DNA of 64,000 nucleotides from Gilvimarinus japonicus (GTDB lineage: Bacteria; Pseudomonadota; Gammaproteobacteria; Pseudomonadales; Cellvibrionaceae): positions 1,736,001-1,800,000 of the forward strand of contig NZ_AP031500.1 in NCBI RefSeq assembly GCF_042847215.1. The letters run 5' to 3'. Under the pieces are notes generated by a model. It searched no databases, was not told where the DNA came from, and saw nothing but the letters and a program-made list of their open reading frames with translations. The translations under genes and the position numbers were made by a program. This document shows positions 8,788-18,271 of this stretch, in pieces. Positions within the stretch are counted from its first letter, which is position 1; every line of letters starts with the position of its first letter.

Positions 8788-9059
8788 GTTGAACGGCGTC
8801 GCATTTTTATGCATTTTTAATAATGCGAGCCTAATTTGCGTAAAAAGCGAGTGAATAGCTAGGGCTGCGATTGGGTTAAGTATTGATAAAAAGCTATTTA
8901 TAATGAATACTTACGGCTATTAGTGAAGAAATATTCGAGGTTGCAAAGCCTCATTACAACAATTTTTCGGGTATGCCGCGCCACAGCTATGTGGCTGACA
9001 GGAAGTCCAATGGCGGGTGGTCGTCAGGAGGCCGGGGGAGACAATAAAAGGAAAATGCT
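8788..9059 (+). ncRNA. fimV upstream region with a three-hairpin leader
   Basis: No gene is seen between the asd terminator and fimV. A consensus -10 box TATAAT is at 8899-8904 with a weak -35 (TTAAGT, 8876-8881, spacing 17). Downstream are GAGGTT-GCAA-AGCCTC (8937-8952, a GNRA-capped stem), GCCACA-GCTA-TGTGGC (8980-8995), and TGAC (8996-8999) with GTCA (9023-9026). AAGGA at 9048-9052 is the ribosome-binding site. This looks like a structured 5' untranslated region. I could not match it to a known riboswitch. Confidence 0.4.
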
Positions 9060-12000
9060 ATGCATCTTCGTAAGCTGGTAATACTGCTTGGGGTTTTATC
9101 ACTGTTGGTTTCGCGCTCTGTGTTGGCGCTGGGACTTGGTGACATATCGCTAAATTCGTCTCTCAATCAGCCGCTTGACGCTCACATTGGCCTGCGTGAT
9201 CTTGGTGATCTCAGCGCTGAGCAGATTGTCATTAAGCTGGGGACGCAAGAAGACTTTGATAAAGTTGGTCTGGAGCGTTCGTTCTTTTACACACAATTGC
9301 GCTTTAATGTGGTAACCGATGGTCCTAATGGCCCATTTGTGGCGGTTACCAGCCGCGACCCTGTGCGTGAGCCCTACTTAAGTTTTGTGGTCGACATGCG
9401 CTGGACCAGTGGTCGGGTAATGCGTGAGTATACCCTGTTGCTTGATCTGCCCACCTTCTCGGGCGAGAGTGCTGCGCCGGTTCAGGGCAGTGTTACCCCA
9501 ATAGAATCTAAAAGCCGACCGGTAAAGAATGAGCCGGTACGGCAGCGCAGCGACTCCGGCGCCGTATCGGCTAACAGTGCCGGAGGCGATGTCTACGGCC
9601 CGGTTAAAGCCAGCGATACCCTGTGGGAGATCGCCCGCGATCACCGTCCCGGTAACGCCTCTATTCATCAGACGATGCTGGCGATTCAAAAAGCCAACCC
9701 CGATGCTTTTATCCGCAACAATATCAACCTGCTGAAAAAAGGGCAGGTGTTGCGCATTCCCTCAGAGCGTGAAGTTCGCGAGCTCAATAACCGCCAGGCG
9801 ATTAGCCGTGTTGCCGAACAGAACCGCGAGTGGTCTGGTAACGCCATGGGGGCTCAGCTTGACGGCTCGGGTCGCAATAGTGCGAGTAATCGTACGTCTG
9901 ACGAGGTCAGTGGTCGATTGCGTTTGGCCTCGGGTAGCGATAGCTCTGATGATGCCGCCCGCAATGGTGGCGCTGGTTCGGCTGGAAGCGCCGCGCTTGA
10001 GCGTGAGCTGACGGATACTAAAGACGAGCTTGCACGCTCTCGCGGTGAGAACACAGAGCTGCGCTCGCGGGTGGGCGACCTTGAAGAGCAAATCGAAACC
10101 ATGGAGCGTTTGCTGGAGGTCAGCAACGAGCAGATGCGGGCACTGGAAGTGGCTGCGCAACAGAAAAACGACGCTGACGAGAATCTCAGTGACGCCGCTG
10201 CGACGCCAGTAACTGACGACGCCAAGCCGGCTGAAGATACCAGTGTTGCCGAATCCAGCTCTGCGGTTAAGCCGGCGCCGGAAAAAACGGCAGCCAAGCC
10301 AGCTGATAAAGTTGAGCCTGAAGCGAAAGAGCCGGTTCGCAATACCAATAAGGTCGTGCGACGCGCGCCTGAGCCTACGTTGATGGACACCCTTATGGAC
10401 AATCTTTTGTGGATTGTTCTGGCCGTGGTGTTAATCGGGCTATTGGTTGTGCTGGCGTTGCGTAAGCGCGGCTCTACAGTTGATGAGAGTGACGATTTCA
10501 CCCCAGACTACGATGAGCCTATCGCCTATGAAGAGGCCGAGACTCAGCCTGAGAACGAGCTGGCCGACAGTGACATGGATGCGGGAGCTCTAGACGATTC
10601 GTTATTTGATGAAACGGATGCCGATGAGTCAGCCGAAAGTGTTGAGCCAGAAACCGGCGATGTGGTTGGCGAAGCCGATATTTATATTGCTCTCGGCAAG
10701 TACGAGCAGGCCGAAGATATGCTGTTGTCGGCCCTTGAGCGCGAGCCGGGCTCTATGCCCATCAGCTTGAAATTGCTGGAAACATACGGCGAAAGCAATA
10801 ACCTTGACTCCTTTGACGCGCGCTTTGCCGCTATTGTCGAGCAGGGCGATGAAGCCAGTATTGCTCGCGCTAGCAGCTTGCGGGTGCAGTACTTCCCAGG
10901 TGCCGCCGATTTTGTTGCGCCAGCCGCTGGTGCCGCCTTGGCAACCGGGCTGGCCTCGTCCGCTACAGAGCAAGAAGATAGTGTTGTCGAGTCTGATTTT
11001 GACCAGAGCTTCGATCTTAATGACAGTGCTCCGCTTGCCGATGGCGGTGCAAACTCGGATGACCTGGATGATGATTTCGATTTCGATCTTTCCGACGAGC
11101 TAGACGACTCGGCGTTAAAAGATGATGAAGAGCTGCAGCTGGACGATATGGACTCAAGCCCGGCGGCCAGTGATGAGTTAGAGCTGGACGAATCGTCTAG
11201 CCGTTACGATTTGTCGTTCGAGTCCGAGGATGACAGTGCGACTGACGACGCACTGCTGGAATTTGATTTGGATTTAGACGATGACGCCGTGGCCAATGAG
11301 CCCGAAAGTGCCGAGTCTGATGATGTGTTTGCTCTCGATCTGGAGGATGATCAGCAGGATTCGCAGCCCCTTGACGATATTGAGTATACGTTAGACGACA
11401 CGGAAGGAAGTACAGTGCCGGTCGAAGACTCTTTTGCGTCACAGTCAGAATCTGGCAGTACCGCCAGCACCGACGAGCTTGATGATTTGGAGTTCGATTT
11501 AGACTCTATTAGCGATGAATCTGATAAATCCGCTGAAGATGGTGTGTCTTTGACCGATGAAGCACCACTGTTAGATGAAGACTTTAGCTTTGATACAACA
11601 CTCGATTTGGAGCCGGAAGAAGAGCCCGCGACCAGCTACTCTGAGCCCGAGCCCTATGATCCGAGCTCTGAGGAAGCCGGCCATGCATCGGTTGACCTAG
11701 GCGATGAACTTGCCGAAGGTGCCGCTGACGAAGAAGAGGTGCCCACCTTAGATCTGGCCGAGGACGATGCGGATGACTTCGATTTAGATAAGGCTATGGA
11801 CGATTTTGACCTGGCCTCTATGGACGAAGATATGGCGGACTTAGATGCTGCAGCTGATAACACTGTTGCTGAGCCTGCCGGTCTTGATGATGACGACGCG
11901 TTCGAGCAGGCGCTGGGCGATTTGGATACTGAAGCGTCCGCCGACGCGTCAGAGTTGGATGACTTGCCAGGGCTGGATGCGGACGATGCCGATCTTGACG

Positions 12001-12182
12001 ATGAAGATCTTGATTTTCTGACGGATAGTGATGAAGTCACCACTAAGTTGGACTTGGCTCGTGCTTATATTGATATGGGTGATCTAGATGGCGCTCGCGA
12101 TATTCTCTCTGAAGTGGCGGAGGAGGGTAACGAAGAGCAAAAAGCCGAAGCGCTTAGCCTGCTGGATAAAGCGCAAAGCTAA
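9060..12182 (+). CDS. fimV: FimV, polar hub protein for type IV pili and signalling
   Basis: A large inner-membrane protein with a periplasmic peptidoglycan-binding part and a cytoplasmic scaffold part. In order it has a signal sequence (residues 1-24), the FimV N-terminal domain (mature LGLGDISLNSSLNQPLDA), a LysM domain (about 178-234), and a coiled coil (about 310-370). A membrane segment (about 449-469) is followed by TPR-like helices around 540-600, a long acidic low-complexity region rich in Asp, Glu and Ser (about 640-980), and the conserved C-terminal FimV motif (LDLARAYIDMGDLDGARDIL). Family members localise to poles and promote twitching and cyclic-AMP signalling. Length 1040 is typical. 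It is monocistronic, with a structured leader and a terminator. Confidence 0.95.
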   Translation: MHLRKLVILLGVLSLLVSRSVLALGLGDISLNSSLNQPLDAHIGLRDLGDLSAEQIVIKLGTQEDFDKVGLERSFFYTQLRFNVVTDGPNGPFVAVTSRDPVREPYLSFVVDMRWTSGRVMREYTLLLDLPTFSGESAAPVQGSVTPIESKSRPVKNEPVRQRSDSGAVSANSAGGDVYGPVKASDTLWEIARDHRPGNASIHQTMLAIQKANPDAFIRNNINLLKKGQVLRIPSEREVRELNNRQAISRVAEQNREWSGNAMGAQLDGSGRNSASNRTSDEVSGRLRLASGSDSSDDAARNGGAGSAGSAALERELTDTKDELARSRGENTELRSRVGDLEEQIETMERLLEVSNEQMRALEVAAQQKNDADENLSDAAATPVTDDAKPAEDTSVAESSSAVKPAPEKTAAKPADKVEPEAKEPVRNTNKVVRRAPEPTLMDTLMDNLLWIVLAVVLIGLLVVLALRKRGSTVDESDDFTPDYDEPIAYEEAETQPENELADSDMDAGALDDSLFDETDADESAESVEPETGDVVGEADIYIALGKYEQAEDMLLSALEREPGSMPISLKLLETYGESNNLDSFDARFAAIVEQGDEASIARASSLRVQYFPGAADFVAPAAGAALATGLASSATEQEDSVVESDFDQSFDLNDSAPLADGGANSDDLDDDFDFDLSDELDDSALKDDEELQLDDMDSSPAASDELELDESSSRYDLSFESEDDSATDDALLEFDLDLDDDAVANEPESAESDDVFALDLEDDQQDSQPLDDIEYTLDDTEGSTVPVEDSFASQSESGSTASTDELDDLEFDLDSISDESDKSAEDGVSLTDEAPLLDEDFSFDTTLDLEPEEEPATSYSEPEPYDPSSEEAGHASVDLGDELAEGAADEEEVPTLDLAEDDADDFDLDKAMDDFDLASMDEDMADLDAAADNTVAEPAGLDDDDAFEQALGDLDTEASADASELDDLPGLDADDADLDDEDLDFLTDSDEVTTKLDLARAYIDMGDLDGARDILSEVAEEGNEEQKAEALSLLDKAQS

Positions 12183-12199
12183 TCACTGATATCGTTACT

Positions 12200-12235
12200 A
12201 AGGCCTTGCTCACTGATGTGCGCAGGGCCTTTTTT
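12200..12235 (+). terminator. Rho-independent terminator after fimV
   Basis: AAGGCCTTGC pairs with GCAGGGCCTT (one G-U) over a short loop, followed by a T-run. Confidence 0.9.
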
Positions 12236-12297
12236 ATTTTTGTACAGACATAAGTCTGTGACATTACGCATTAACCCTTTGATCGCAGAATCCCGCT

Positions 12298-13197
12298 ATG
12301 TCCGAACGCTATTATACTCGCAACTGTGAGATCTCCCCCGGTACCCCTTGGCCCGAGGGAATGCAGCGCGTTGCGTTGGGTGTTGAGTACAATGGTTACG
12401 ATTTTCGTGGGTTTCAGGTACAGCCTGGTGGTGTGCCCACAGTGCAAGATTATTTGCAAAAAGCGTTATCTAAAATCGCCTGTGAACCGGTAACATTAGT
12501 CTGTGCCGGTAGAACAGATGCCGGCGTCCACGCCACCGGGCAGGTGGTGCATTTTGATACTCAGGCAAACCGGCCGGACAAAGCCTGGGTGTTGGGTGCC
12601 CGGCCCCATTTGCCTAATGGCGTTGGTGTGCGCTGGGCACGTACCGTGCCCAATGATTTTCATGCCCGCTTTAGTGCTCACTCGCGGGCTTATCGCTACT
12701 TGTTGAGTGACGCCAATGCACGGCCGGCGCTATTGCACGATCAGGTTACCTGGGTGCGCCACAAGCTGGATGTGGACGCTATGGCTATTGCTGCACAGTA
12801 CTTGGTGGGCACCCACGATTTTACCTCTTACCGGGCTGCCCAGTGTCAGGCGCACAGCCCGGTACGCACGGTCGAGCATTTGCACCTGTCTCGCCGGGGT
12901 GACTTAATTATCCTAGAAATAAAAGCCAATGCGTTTTTACATCATATGGTGCGCAATATCGTCGGTGTGCTGCTTGAGGTGGGGCGGGGCGCTCGCCCCG
13001 TTACCTGGCCCGCCGATGTGCTTGCGGCGCGACAGCGCTCAGCGGCGGCAGCAACCGCGCGCCCCAATGGTTTGTACCTGGTAGCGGTGGATTACGAAAA
13101 TCGTTTTGCACTGGGGCGAGGTAATCCGGGCCCATTGTTTCTTGCCGATCCTGTGGGCGCGCTTGCGGGGCGCGCGGGTGGCAGCAAAAATGATTAA
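12298..13197 (+). CDS. truA: tRNA pseudouridine(38-40) synthase
   Basis: Isomerises uridines 38-40 in the anticodon arm of many tRNAs. The catalytic Asp74 lies in CAGRTDAGVHATGQ. Other family blocks are ALGVEYNGYDFRGFQ, FHARFSAHSRAYRY and FLHHMVRNIVG. The N-terminus from ATG 12298 is some 13 residues longer than in E. coli. A start at ATG 12361 would be shorter than usual and has its purine-rich stretch too close, so I keep 12298. trpF follows after 75 bases. Confidence 0.96.
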   Translation: MSERYYTRNCEISPGTPWPEGMQRVALGVEYNGYDFRGFQVQPGGVPTVQDYLQKALSKIACEPVTLVCAGRTDAGVHATGQVVHFDTQANRPDKAWVLGARPHLPNGVGVRWARTVPNDFHARFSAHSRAYRYLLSDANARPALLHDQVTWVRHKLDVDAMAIAAQYLVGTHDFTSYRAAQCQAHSPVRTVEHLHLSRRGDLIILEIKANAFLHHMVRNIVGVLLEVGRGARPVTWPADVLAARQRSAAAATARPNGLYLVAVDYENRFALGRGNPGPLFLADPVGALAGRAGGSKND

Positions 13198-13272
13198 AAT
13201 CTGGTAGTATTCAGGCCTTTGCGGCAGCTTATCGATAGCTGACCGATTAAGGTTGTATAGCGGGTAATCCGG

Positions 13273-13890
13273 TTGAACAGTTCGCGCGTAAAAATATGTG
13301 GTATTACTCAGGTGGCCGATGCCGAGCATGCACTTGCCTGTGGCGCCGACGCTATTGGCTTGGTGTTTTACGAGCCCAGCAAGCGTGCGGTTAGTATTGC
13401 CCGCGCCCGCGAGATTGCCTACGCCGTGGGGCCGTTAGTGACGGTCACGGGGCTGTTCGTCAATGCCAGTGCAGAAACGGTCTACCAAGTGTTGCGAGAA
13501 GTGCCGCTGCAGCTGTTGCAGTTTCACGGCGATGAAACCCCCGAGTTTTGCGAGCAATTTGAGCGCCCCTATCTAAAGGCGATTAGAATGCGCCCAGACT
13601 TGGATGTTGTGGCTGCGATGCAACCCTATACTCAGGCGGCAGGTTTGCTGCTCGATGCCTATCAGAAGGGGGTTCCCGGCGGTACCGGTGCCACCTTCGA
13701 CTGGCAGCGGGTTCCGGCAAATCCCCCTCGCCCTGTGGTACTGGCCGGCGGCTTGAGTCCGGCTAACGTTGCCGAGGCCATTGCGGCTACGGGCTGCTAT
13801 GGCGTTGACGTTAGCGGCGGCGTCGAGGCGAGCCCCGGTATTAAAGATCCAACCAAAGTTGCAGAATTTATCTCCAACGCCAAACATTAA
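13273..13890 (+). CDS. trpF: Phosphoribosylanthranilate isomerase
   Basis: The TIM-barrel enzyme that converts phosphoribosylanthranilate to the enol form in tryptophan synthesis. The catalytic Cys is in RVKICGIT and the catalytic Asp in GVDVSGGVE; the phosphate-binding LAGGLSP loop is present. The only plausible start is TTG at 13273, since the conserved N-terminus begins three codons later. Length 205, normal. It stands apart from trpC and begins a trpF-trpB-trpA run. Confidence 0.96.
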   Translation: MNSSRVKICGITQVADAEHALACGADAIGLVFYEPSKRAVSIARAREIAYAVGPLVTVTGLFVNASAETVYQVLREVPLQLLQFHGDETPEFCEQFERPYLKAIRMRPDLDVVAAMQPYTQAAGLLLDAYQKGVPGGTGATFDWQRVPANPPRPVVLAGGLSPANVAEAIAATGCYGVDVSGGVEASPGIKDPTKVAEFISNAKH

Positions 13891-13929
13891 GCGCGCCACG
13901 CTGGCGCCCTGTAAAAAGTGAGTTGAACT

Positions 13930-15156
13930 GTGAGTGATAAAGAGCAGAAATCTGCGGTAAATTACAGCGCTTTTCCTGATGCGACGGGTCACTTTGGCCA
14001 GTTTGGGGGCCGCTTTGTCTCCGAGACGCTGATTTATGCACTGGATGAGCTGCAGGAGATATACAGCAGCTTAAAGGACGATGCCGAATTTCAGGCAGAG
14101 TTTGACCGCGATCTGGCCCATTACGTTGGCCGGCCGTCGCCGCTGTACCACGCCGAGCGTATGAGCCGTGAATTAGGCGGCGCGCAAATTTATTTTAAGC
14201 GCGAAGACCTTAATCATACTGGTGCACATAAAGTTAATAACACGATTGGTCAGGCGTTACTGGCAAAAAAAACCGGCAAGACCCGAGTCATCGCCGAAAC
14301 CGGCGCCGGACAGCACGGGGTTGCCACGGCAACGGTGGCGGCACGGCTCGGTCTTAAATGCCAAGTTTATATGGGCGCCGAAGATGTTCGCCGACAGGCG
14401 CTGAATGTTTATCGTATGAAACTGTTGGGCGCTGAAGTCATTCCGGTCACTTCTGGCTCAAAAACTTTAAAAGACGCCATGAATGAGGCGATGCGCGATT
14501 GGGCGACCAACGTTGACGATACCTTTTATATTATTGGTACTGTGGCGGGTCCGCATCCGTACCCGCAGTTAGTGCGTGATTTTCAGTCTATTATTGGTCG
14601 CGAAGCTCGCGCTCAGTGCCTGGAGCGTACCGGGCGCTTGCCCGACGCACTGGTTGCCTGTGTTGGTGGCGGCTCGAATGCGATCGGATTGTTTCACCCG
14701 TTTTTAAACGATGAGGCGGTCGCCATGTACGGTGTCGAGGCGGGTGGTGACGGTGTCGAGACTGGACGCCACGCCGCACCGCTAAATGAAGGCGTGCCCG
14801 GTGTGTTGCACGGCAATCGTACCTACTTAATGGAAGATGAAAACGGTCAGATCATCGAGACTCACTCGGTATCGGCAGGTCTTGACTATCCAGGGGTGGG
14901 CCCAGAGCACTCTTGGTTGAAAGATTTAGGGCGGGTAGATTATGTCGCGATTAACGACGATGAGGCGCTTAATGCTTTCCGTAAAACCACTCGAGTCGAG
15001 GGGATTATGCCTGCACTTGAGAGCTCGCACGCCTTAGCCTATGCCGAAAAACTCGCACCGACCATGAGTAAAGATCAGATTGTTATCGTTAATCTGTCCG
15101 GTCGTGGTGACAAAGATATTCTCACTGTCGCCGAGATCGATGGCATCACGGTGTGA
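13930..15156 (+). CDS. trpB: Tryptophan synthase beta chain
   Basis: The PLP enzyme that joins indole and serine to form tryptophan. The Schiff-base Lys101 is in HTGAHKVNNTIGQAL, the phosphate-binding loop in CVGGGSNAIG, and the monovalent-cation and allosteric segments (RTYLMEDENGQI, SAGLDYPGVGPEHS) are intact. It starts at GTG 13930. Length 408 is usual. trpA follows after about 25 bases, as expected for the alpha2-beta2 complex. Confidence 0.98.
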   Translation: MSDKEQKSAVNYSAFPDATGHFGQFGGRFVSETLIYALDELQEIYSSLKDDAEFQAEFDRDLAHYVGRPSPLYHAERMSRELGGAQIYFKREDLNHTGAHKVNNTIGQALLAKKTGKTRVIAETGAGQHGVATATVAARLGLKCQVYMGAEDVRRQALNVYRMKLLGAEVIPVTSGSKTLKDAMNEAMRDWATNVDDTFYIIGTVAGPHPYPQLVRDFQSIIGREARAQCLERTGRLPDALVACVGGGSNAIGLFHPFLNDEAVAMYGVEAGGDGVETGRHAAPLNEGVPGVLHGNRTYLMEDENGQIIETHSVSAGLDYPGVGPEHSWLKDLGRVDYVAINDDEALNAFRKTTRVEGIMPALESSHALAYAEKLAPTMSKDQIVIVNLSGRGDKDILTVAEIDGITV

Positions 15157-15181
15157 CCCAAACGCAACTGGATAAATGTTA

Positions 15182-15991
15182 ATGAGTCGAATCAGTCAAC
15201 AATTTGAAGCACTGCAAGCGCGTGGCCGCAAAGCGCTGGTTGCCTATATCGTTAATGGTGACCCAAGTCCGGCAGCCAGTTTGCCCACTATGCATAAAAT
15301 GGTCGAAGCTGGCGCCGATATTATTGAGCTAGGTGTGCCGTTCTCTGACCCAATGGCCGAGGGGCCAGTGATTCAGCAGGGCCATGAGCGAGCCCTAGAG
15401 TCTGGCACAAGCTTAACCGGCACCCTTGATTTGGTTGCCGAGTTTCGCAAAACCGATACGACTACCCCCGTTATTTTAATGGGTTATGCCAACCCGGTTG
15501 AGCGCATGGGGTACAGTCGTTTTGCCGAGCGTGCAGCGGCTGTGGGCGTTGATGGGCTTTTGACGGTCGACTTACCACCGGAAGAGCTAGGTGAGCTAAA
15601 GTCTGAGCTGGCCCAGCGTGATATTGATAATATCTTTTTGTTGGCGCCGACCACCGCGCCCGAACGGGCTCGTCATTTGGCCAGTAATGCCAGTGGTTTT
15701 TTATACTACGTCTCTCTTAAAGGCGTTACCGGTGCCGGGCATTTGGATGTTGACGCCGTTAAGGCCAAGCTCGACGAGTTTGGCGCGCTAACGTCACTGC
15801 CGCTGTGTGTTGGTTTTGGTATTAAAGATGCCGAGACCGCCACCAATGTGGCGCGATTAGCTGACGGTGTCGTGATCGGTAGTGTGCTGGTTGATGCGAT
15901 GGGTAAACACGCCGGTCAGCCGCCCGAGAAGATTGCGGACGCAGTCGGTGCTATCATTAGTGATATTCGCCGTGGCCTCGATAGCCTGTAA
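15182..15991 (+). CDS. trpA: Tryptophan synthase alpha chain
   Basis: Cleaves indole-3-glycerol phosphate and channels indole to TrpB. I use ATG 15182 (MSRISQQFEAL); an ATG two codons earlier is possible. With this start the catalytic glutamate falls at Glu49, matching E. coli numbering. The residue in the place of catalytic Asp60 is Glu60 (DPMAEGP rather than DPxADGP). The glycerol-phosphate-binding segments GVTGAG and GFGIKD are intact. The frame is complete and in operon with trpB, so I regard it as functional. Confidence 0.97.
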   Translation: MSRISQQFEALQARGRKALVAYIVNGDPSPAASLPTMHKMVEAGADIIELGVPFSDPMAEGPVIQQGHERALESGTSLTGTLDLVAEFRKTDTTTPVILMGYANPVERMGYSRFAERAAAVGVDGLLTVDLPPEELGELKSELAQRDIDNIFLLAPTTAPERARHLASNASGFLYYVSLKGVTGAGHLDVDAVKAKLDEFGALTSLPLCVGFGIKDAETATNVARLADGVVIGSVLVDAMGKHAGQPPEKIADAVGAIISDIRRGLDSL

Positions 15992-16058
15992 AGGTTATGT
16001 CGGTCCGGATGCTAGGTAAATACCTGCAAAACAAGCAACCCAATTAAGAGATTAAACC

Positions 16059-16925
16059 ATGAGTTGGCTAGAGAAACTGGTTCCCAGCGTTGTGCGTGCC
16101 GATGGTAAAAAGGGCTCAAGTAAAGTGCCCGAAGGCCTTTGGAAGAAGTGCGTTAAGTGTTCTGCCGTGCTGTACCGCCCAGAGCTGGAAAAAAACCTCG
16201 ATGTCTGCCCTAAGTGCGATCACCATATGCGTATTGGTGCGCGGCGTAGATTAGATATTTTTCTCGATGAAGATCGTCGCCAAGAGATCGGTACCGATGT
16301 CGAACCGATTGATCGCTTAAAGTTTAAAGACGTAAAAAAATACAAAGATCGCCTGAGCGCCGCGCAAAAATCCACTGGTGAGAAAGATGCGTTGGTTGCC
16401 ATGAAGGGCGAGCTAAAGGGCATGCCGGTTGTCGCGGTCGCCTTTGAATTTGCTTTTCACGGTGGTTCTATGGGGTATGTCGTGGGCGAGCGTTTTGCCC
16501 GTGCAGCTAAAATCGCCCTAGAAGAGAATATCCCGTTGGTATGCTTTTCGGCTACCGGCGGCGCCCGTATGCAAGAGGCGTTGATCTCGCTGATGCAAAT
16601 GGCCAAAACGTCGGCCGTTATCGAGCGTTTAAAGCAGCAGGGTACGCCGTATTTCTCTATCATGACCGATCCGGTGTACGGTGGTGTCTCGGCCTCGCTG
16701 GCGCTATTGGGCGACATTAACGCGGCCGAGCCTGGCTCGCGTGCCGGTTTTGCCGGCCCCGCGATTATTGAACAAACCATTCGACAGAAGCTGCCGCCGG
16801 GCTTTCAGCGCGCTGAGTTTTTATTGGAGCACGGCGCCATCGATATGATTATTCATCGCGCACAAATGCGCGATAAAGTGGCCGGTTTGTTGGCTAAATT
16901 TACTCGTCAAGCGGAGGCGAGCTAG
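16059..16925 (+). CDS. accD: Acetyl-CoA carboxylase carboxyltransferase subunit beta
   Basis: The beta half of the carboxyltransferase that makes malonyl-CoA for fatty acid synthesis. The N-terminal zinc ribbon has Cys31, Cys34, Cys50 and Cys53 (CVKC and CPKC). The crotonase-like core carries FSATGGARMQEALISLMQM and the oxyanion segments around DPVYGGVSAS. Length 288 is near the family norm. folC follows after 14 bases, the same accD-folC arrangement as in E. coli and Pseudomonas. Confidence 0.98.
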   Translation: MSWLEKLVPSVVRADGKKGSSKVPEGLWKKCVKCSAVLYRPELEKNLDVCPKCDHHMRIGARRRLDIFLDEDRRQEIGTDVEPIDRLKFKDVKKYKDRLSAAQKSTGEKDALVAMKGELKGMPVVAVAFEFAFHGGSMGYVVGERFARAAKIALEENIPLVCFSATGGARMQEALISLMQMAKTSAVIERLKQQGTPYFSIMTDPVYGGVSASLALLGDINAAEPGSRAGFAGPAIIEQTIRQKLPPGFQRAEFLLEHGAIDMIIHRAQMRDKVAGLLAKFTRQAEAS

Positions 16926-16939
16926 ACGGCGCTCGCCCT

Positions 16940-18271
16940 ATGCGCTTTACGCAACTCGACGATTGGCTCACGTGGCTTGAGCAGGCGCATCCTACCGAGA
17001 TCGACCTAGGTCTCGATCGCCTGCGGCAGGTGCTTGCGCGCCTGGTACTGCCCGATTTACCGCCGGTGATTACGGTCGCCGGCACCAACGGCAAAGGCTC
17101 TTGCGTGAGCGCGGCTAGCGCGCTACTGCAAGCGGCTGGATTTTGTGTCGGTAGTTACACCTCTCCCCATATTCAACATTACTGTGAGCGGGTCCAGATT
17201 AACGCGGTACCGGTACGCGAGGCGGCTATGTGCCGGGCGTTTGATATTGTCGATCAAGCCCGGGGCGATGTCTCTTTAACCTACTTTGAATTTGGTACGC
17301 TCGCGGCGCTGGTGCTGTTTGGCCAGCAGGCTGTCGATGTTATGGTGCTCGAAGTGGGTTTGGGCGGGCGTCTGGACGCTGTCAATATTATCGATCCGGA
17401 CGTGGCGGTGATTACCAGCATCGCTATTGATCACGAAGCGTGGCTTGGCAATGACCGCGAAAGTATTGGCCGTGAAAAGGCCGGTATTATGCGCGCGGGC
17501 AAAACCGCCATTTGTGTCGATACGGATCCGCCGGCTTCGCTGTTGCAATACGCCGATGATATTGGTGCGTCGCTGCGCTTAATAGGGCGCGACTTTGTTA
17601 TTGATACAGCGCCGTCTGAGAATAACCCTATACCTGATAAGACCCCGTGGCGTTTGATCGATAACCACAGTGGCGTTGCGCTCTCTGTGCCCCCGGTATC
17701 TTTGGTGTCGAGTAGTGTTGCGGCCGCCATTCAGGCGGTAAAAGCCCTGGGTGTGGATGTGGCGGCATTGGATTTGGCTGATGTGTTTGGTGGGCTGACT
17801 TTGCCCGGGCGCATGCAAAACGCTCGCTTTGGCGGTACCCCGGTACTGATTGATGTTGCCCATAACCCCGCCGCGACAACCTATTTGGCACAAGTGGTGG
17901 CGGCGCGGCAAACCTCTGGCCGGGTTGTGGCGGCAGTGGCAATGATGGCCGACAAGGACATTGCCGGCTCCTTGCAGCCGCTAATGGGATTGGTGGATTG
18001 TTGGTTGCCTGTAGGCTTGGCCGATGTGCCGCGCGCTGCGAGCCCAGAGTCTCTGGCCGCCGTTATTAGCGCAAGTGGTGCCAATGTAACGCCATTTGCG
18101 AGTCTCGCCGATGCCTTAAGTGGTCTAAATACCGGCGAGCATTTGAGCTTAGGTGAGGATGATCTGCTGTTAGTCTTTGGCTCCTTCTTTACCGTGGCCG
18201 CTGCACTGGCTATATTAGCGCCAGATGTGACGCGAGTGTCCAGTGCGGGCAGCCTGGGGGAGATTAAGTGA
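16940..18271 (+). CDS. folC: Dihydrofolate synthase / folylpolyglutamate synthase
   Basis: A Mur-ligase-family enzyme that adds glutamate to dihydropteroate and to folates. The P-loop is VAGTNGKGS, followed by YTSPHIQHYCERVQIN, the metal and ATP segment LEVGLGGRLDAVN, and the C-terminal domain start HNPAAT. Length 443 is normal for the bifunctional enzyme. Its stop overlaps the GTG of the next gene by four bases, so the SPOR gene is translationally coupled. Confidence 0.97.
   Translation: MRFTQLDDWLTWLEQAHPTEIDLGLDRLRQVLARLVLPDLPPVITVAGTNGKGSCVSAASALLQAAGFCVGSYTSPHIQHYCERVQINAVPVREAAMCRAFDIVDQARGDVSLTYFEFGTLAALVLFGQQAVDVMVLEVGLGGRLDAVNIIDPDVAVITSIAIDHEAWLGNDRESIGREKAGIMRAGKTAICVDTDPPASLLQYADDIGASLRLIGRDFVIDTAPSENNPIPDKTPWRLIDNHSGVALSVPPVSLVSSSVAAAIQAVKALGVDVAALDLADVFGGLTLPGRMQNARFGGTPVLIDVAHNPAATTYLAQVVAARQTSGRVVAAVAMMADKDIAGSLQPLMGLVDCWLPVGLADVPRAASPESLAAVISASGANVTPFASLADALSGLNTGEHLSLGEDDLLLVFGSFFTVAAALAILAPDVTRVSSAGSLGEIK

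Noticed and set aside
8937..9026. Class I cyclic-di-GMP riboswitch before fimV
   Set aside because: Only GCAAAGCC fits. The GGCAAACC element and the 3' tetraloop-receptor half are missing, so I do not claim it as a riboswitch.
9854..10501. Long antisense open frame opposite fimV
   Set aside because: Its Ser-rich, low-complexity translation comes from reading the opposite strand of acid-rich codons. It has no ribosome-binding site and fimV is certain.
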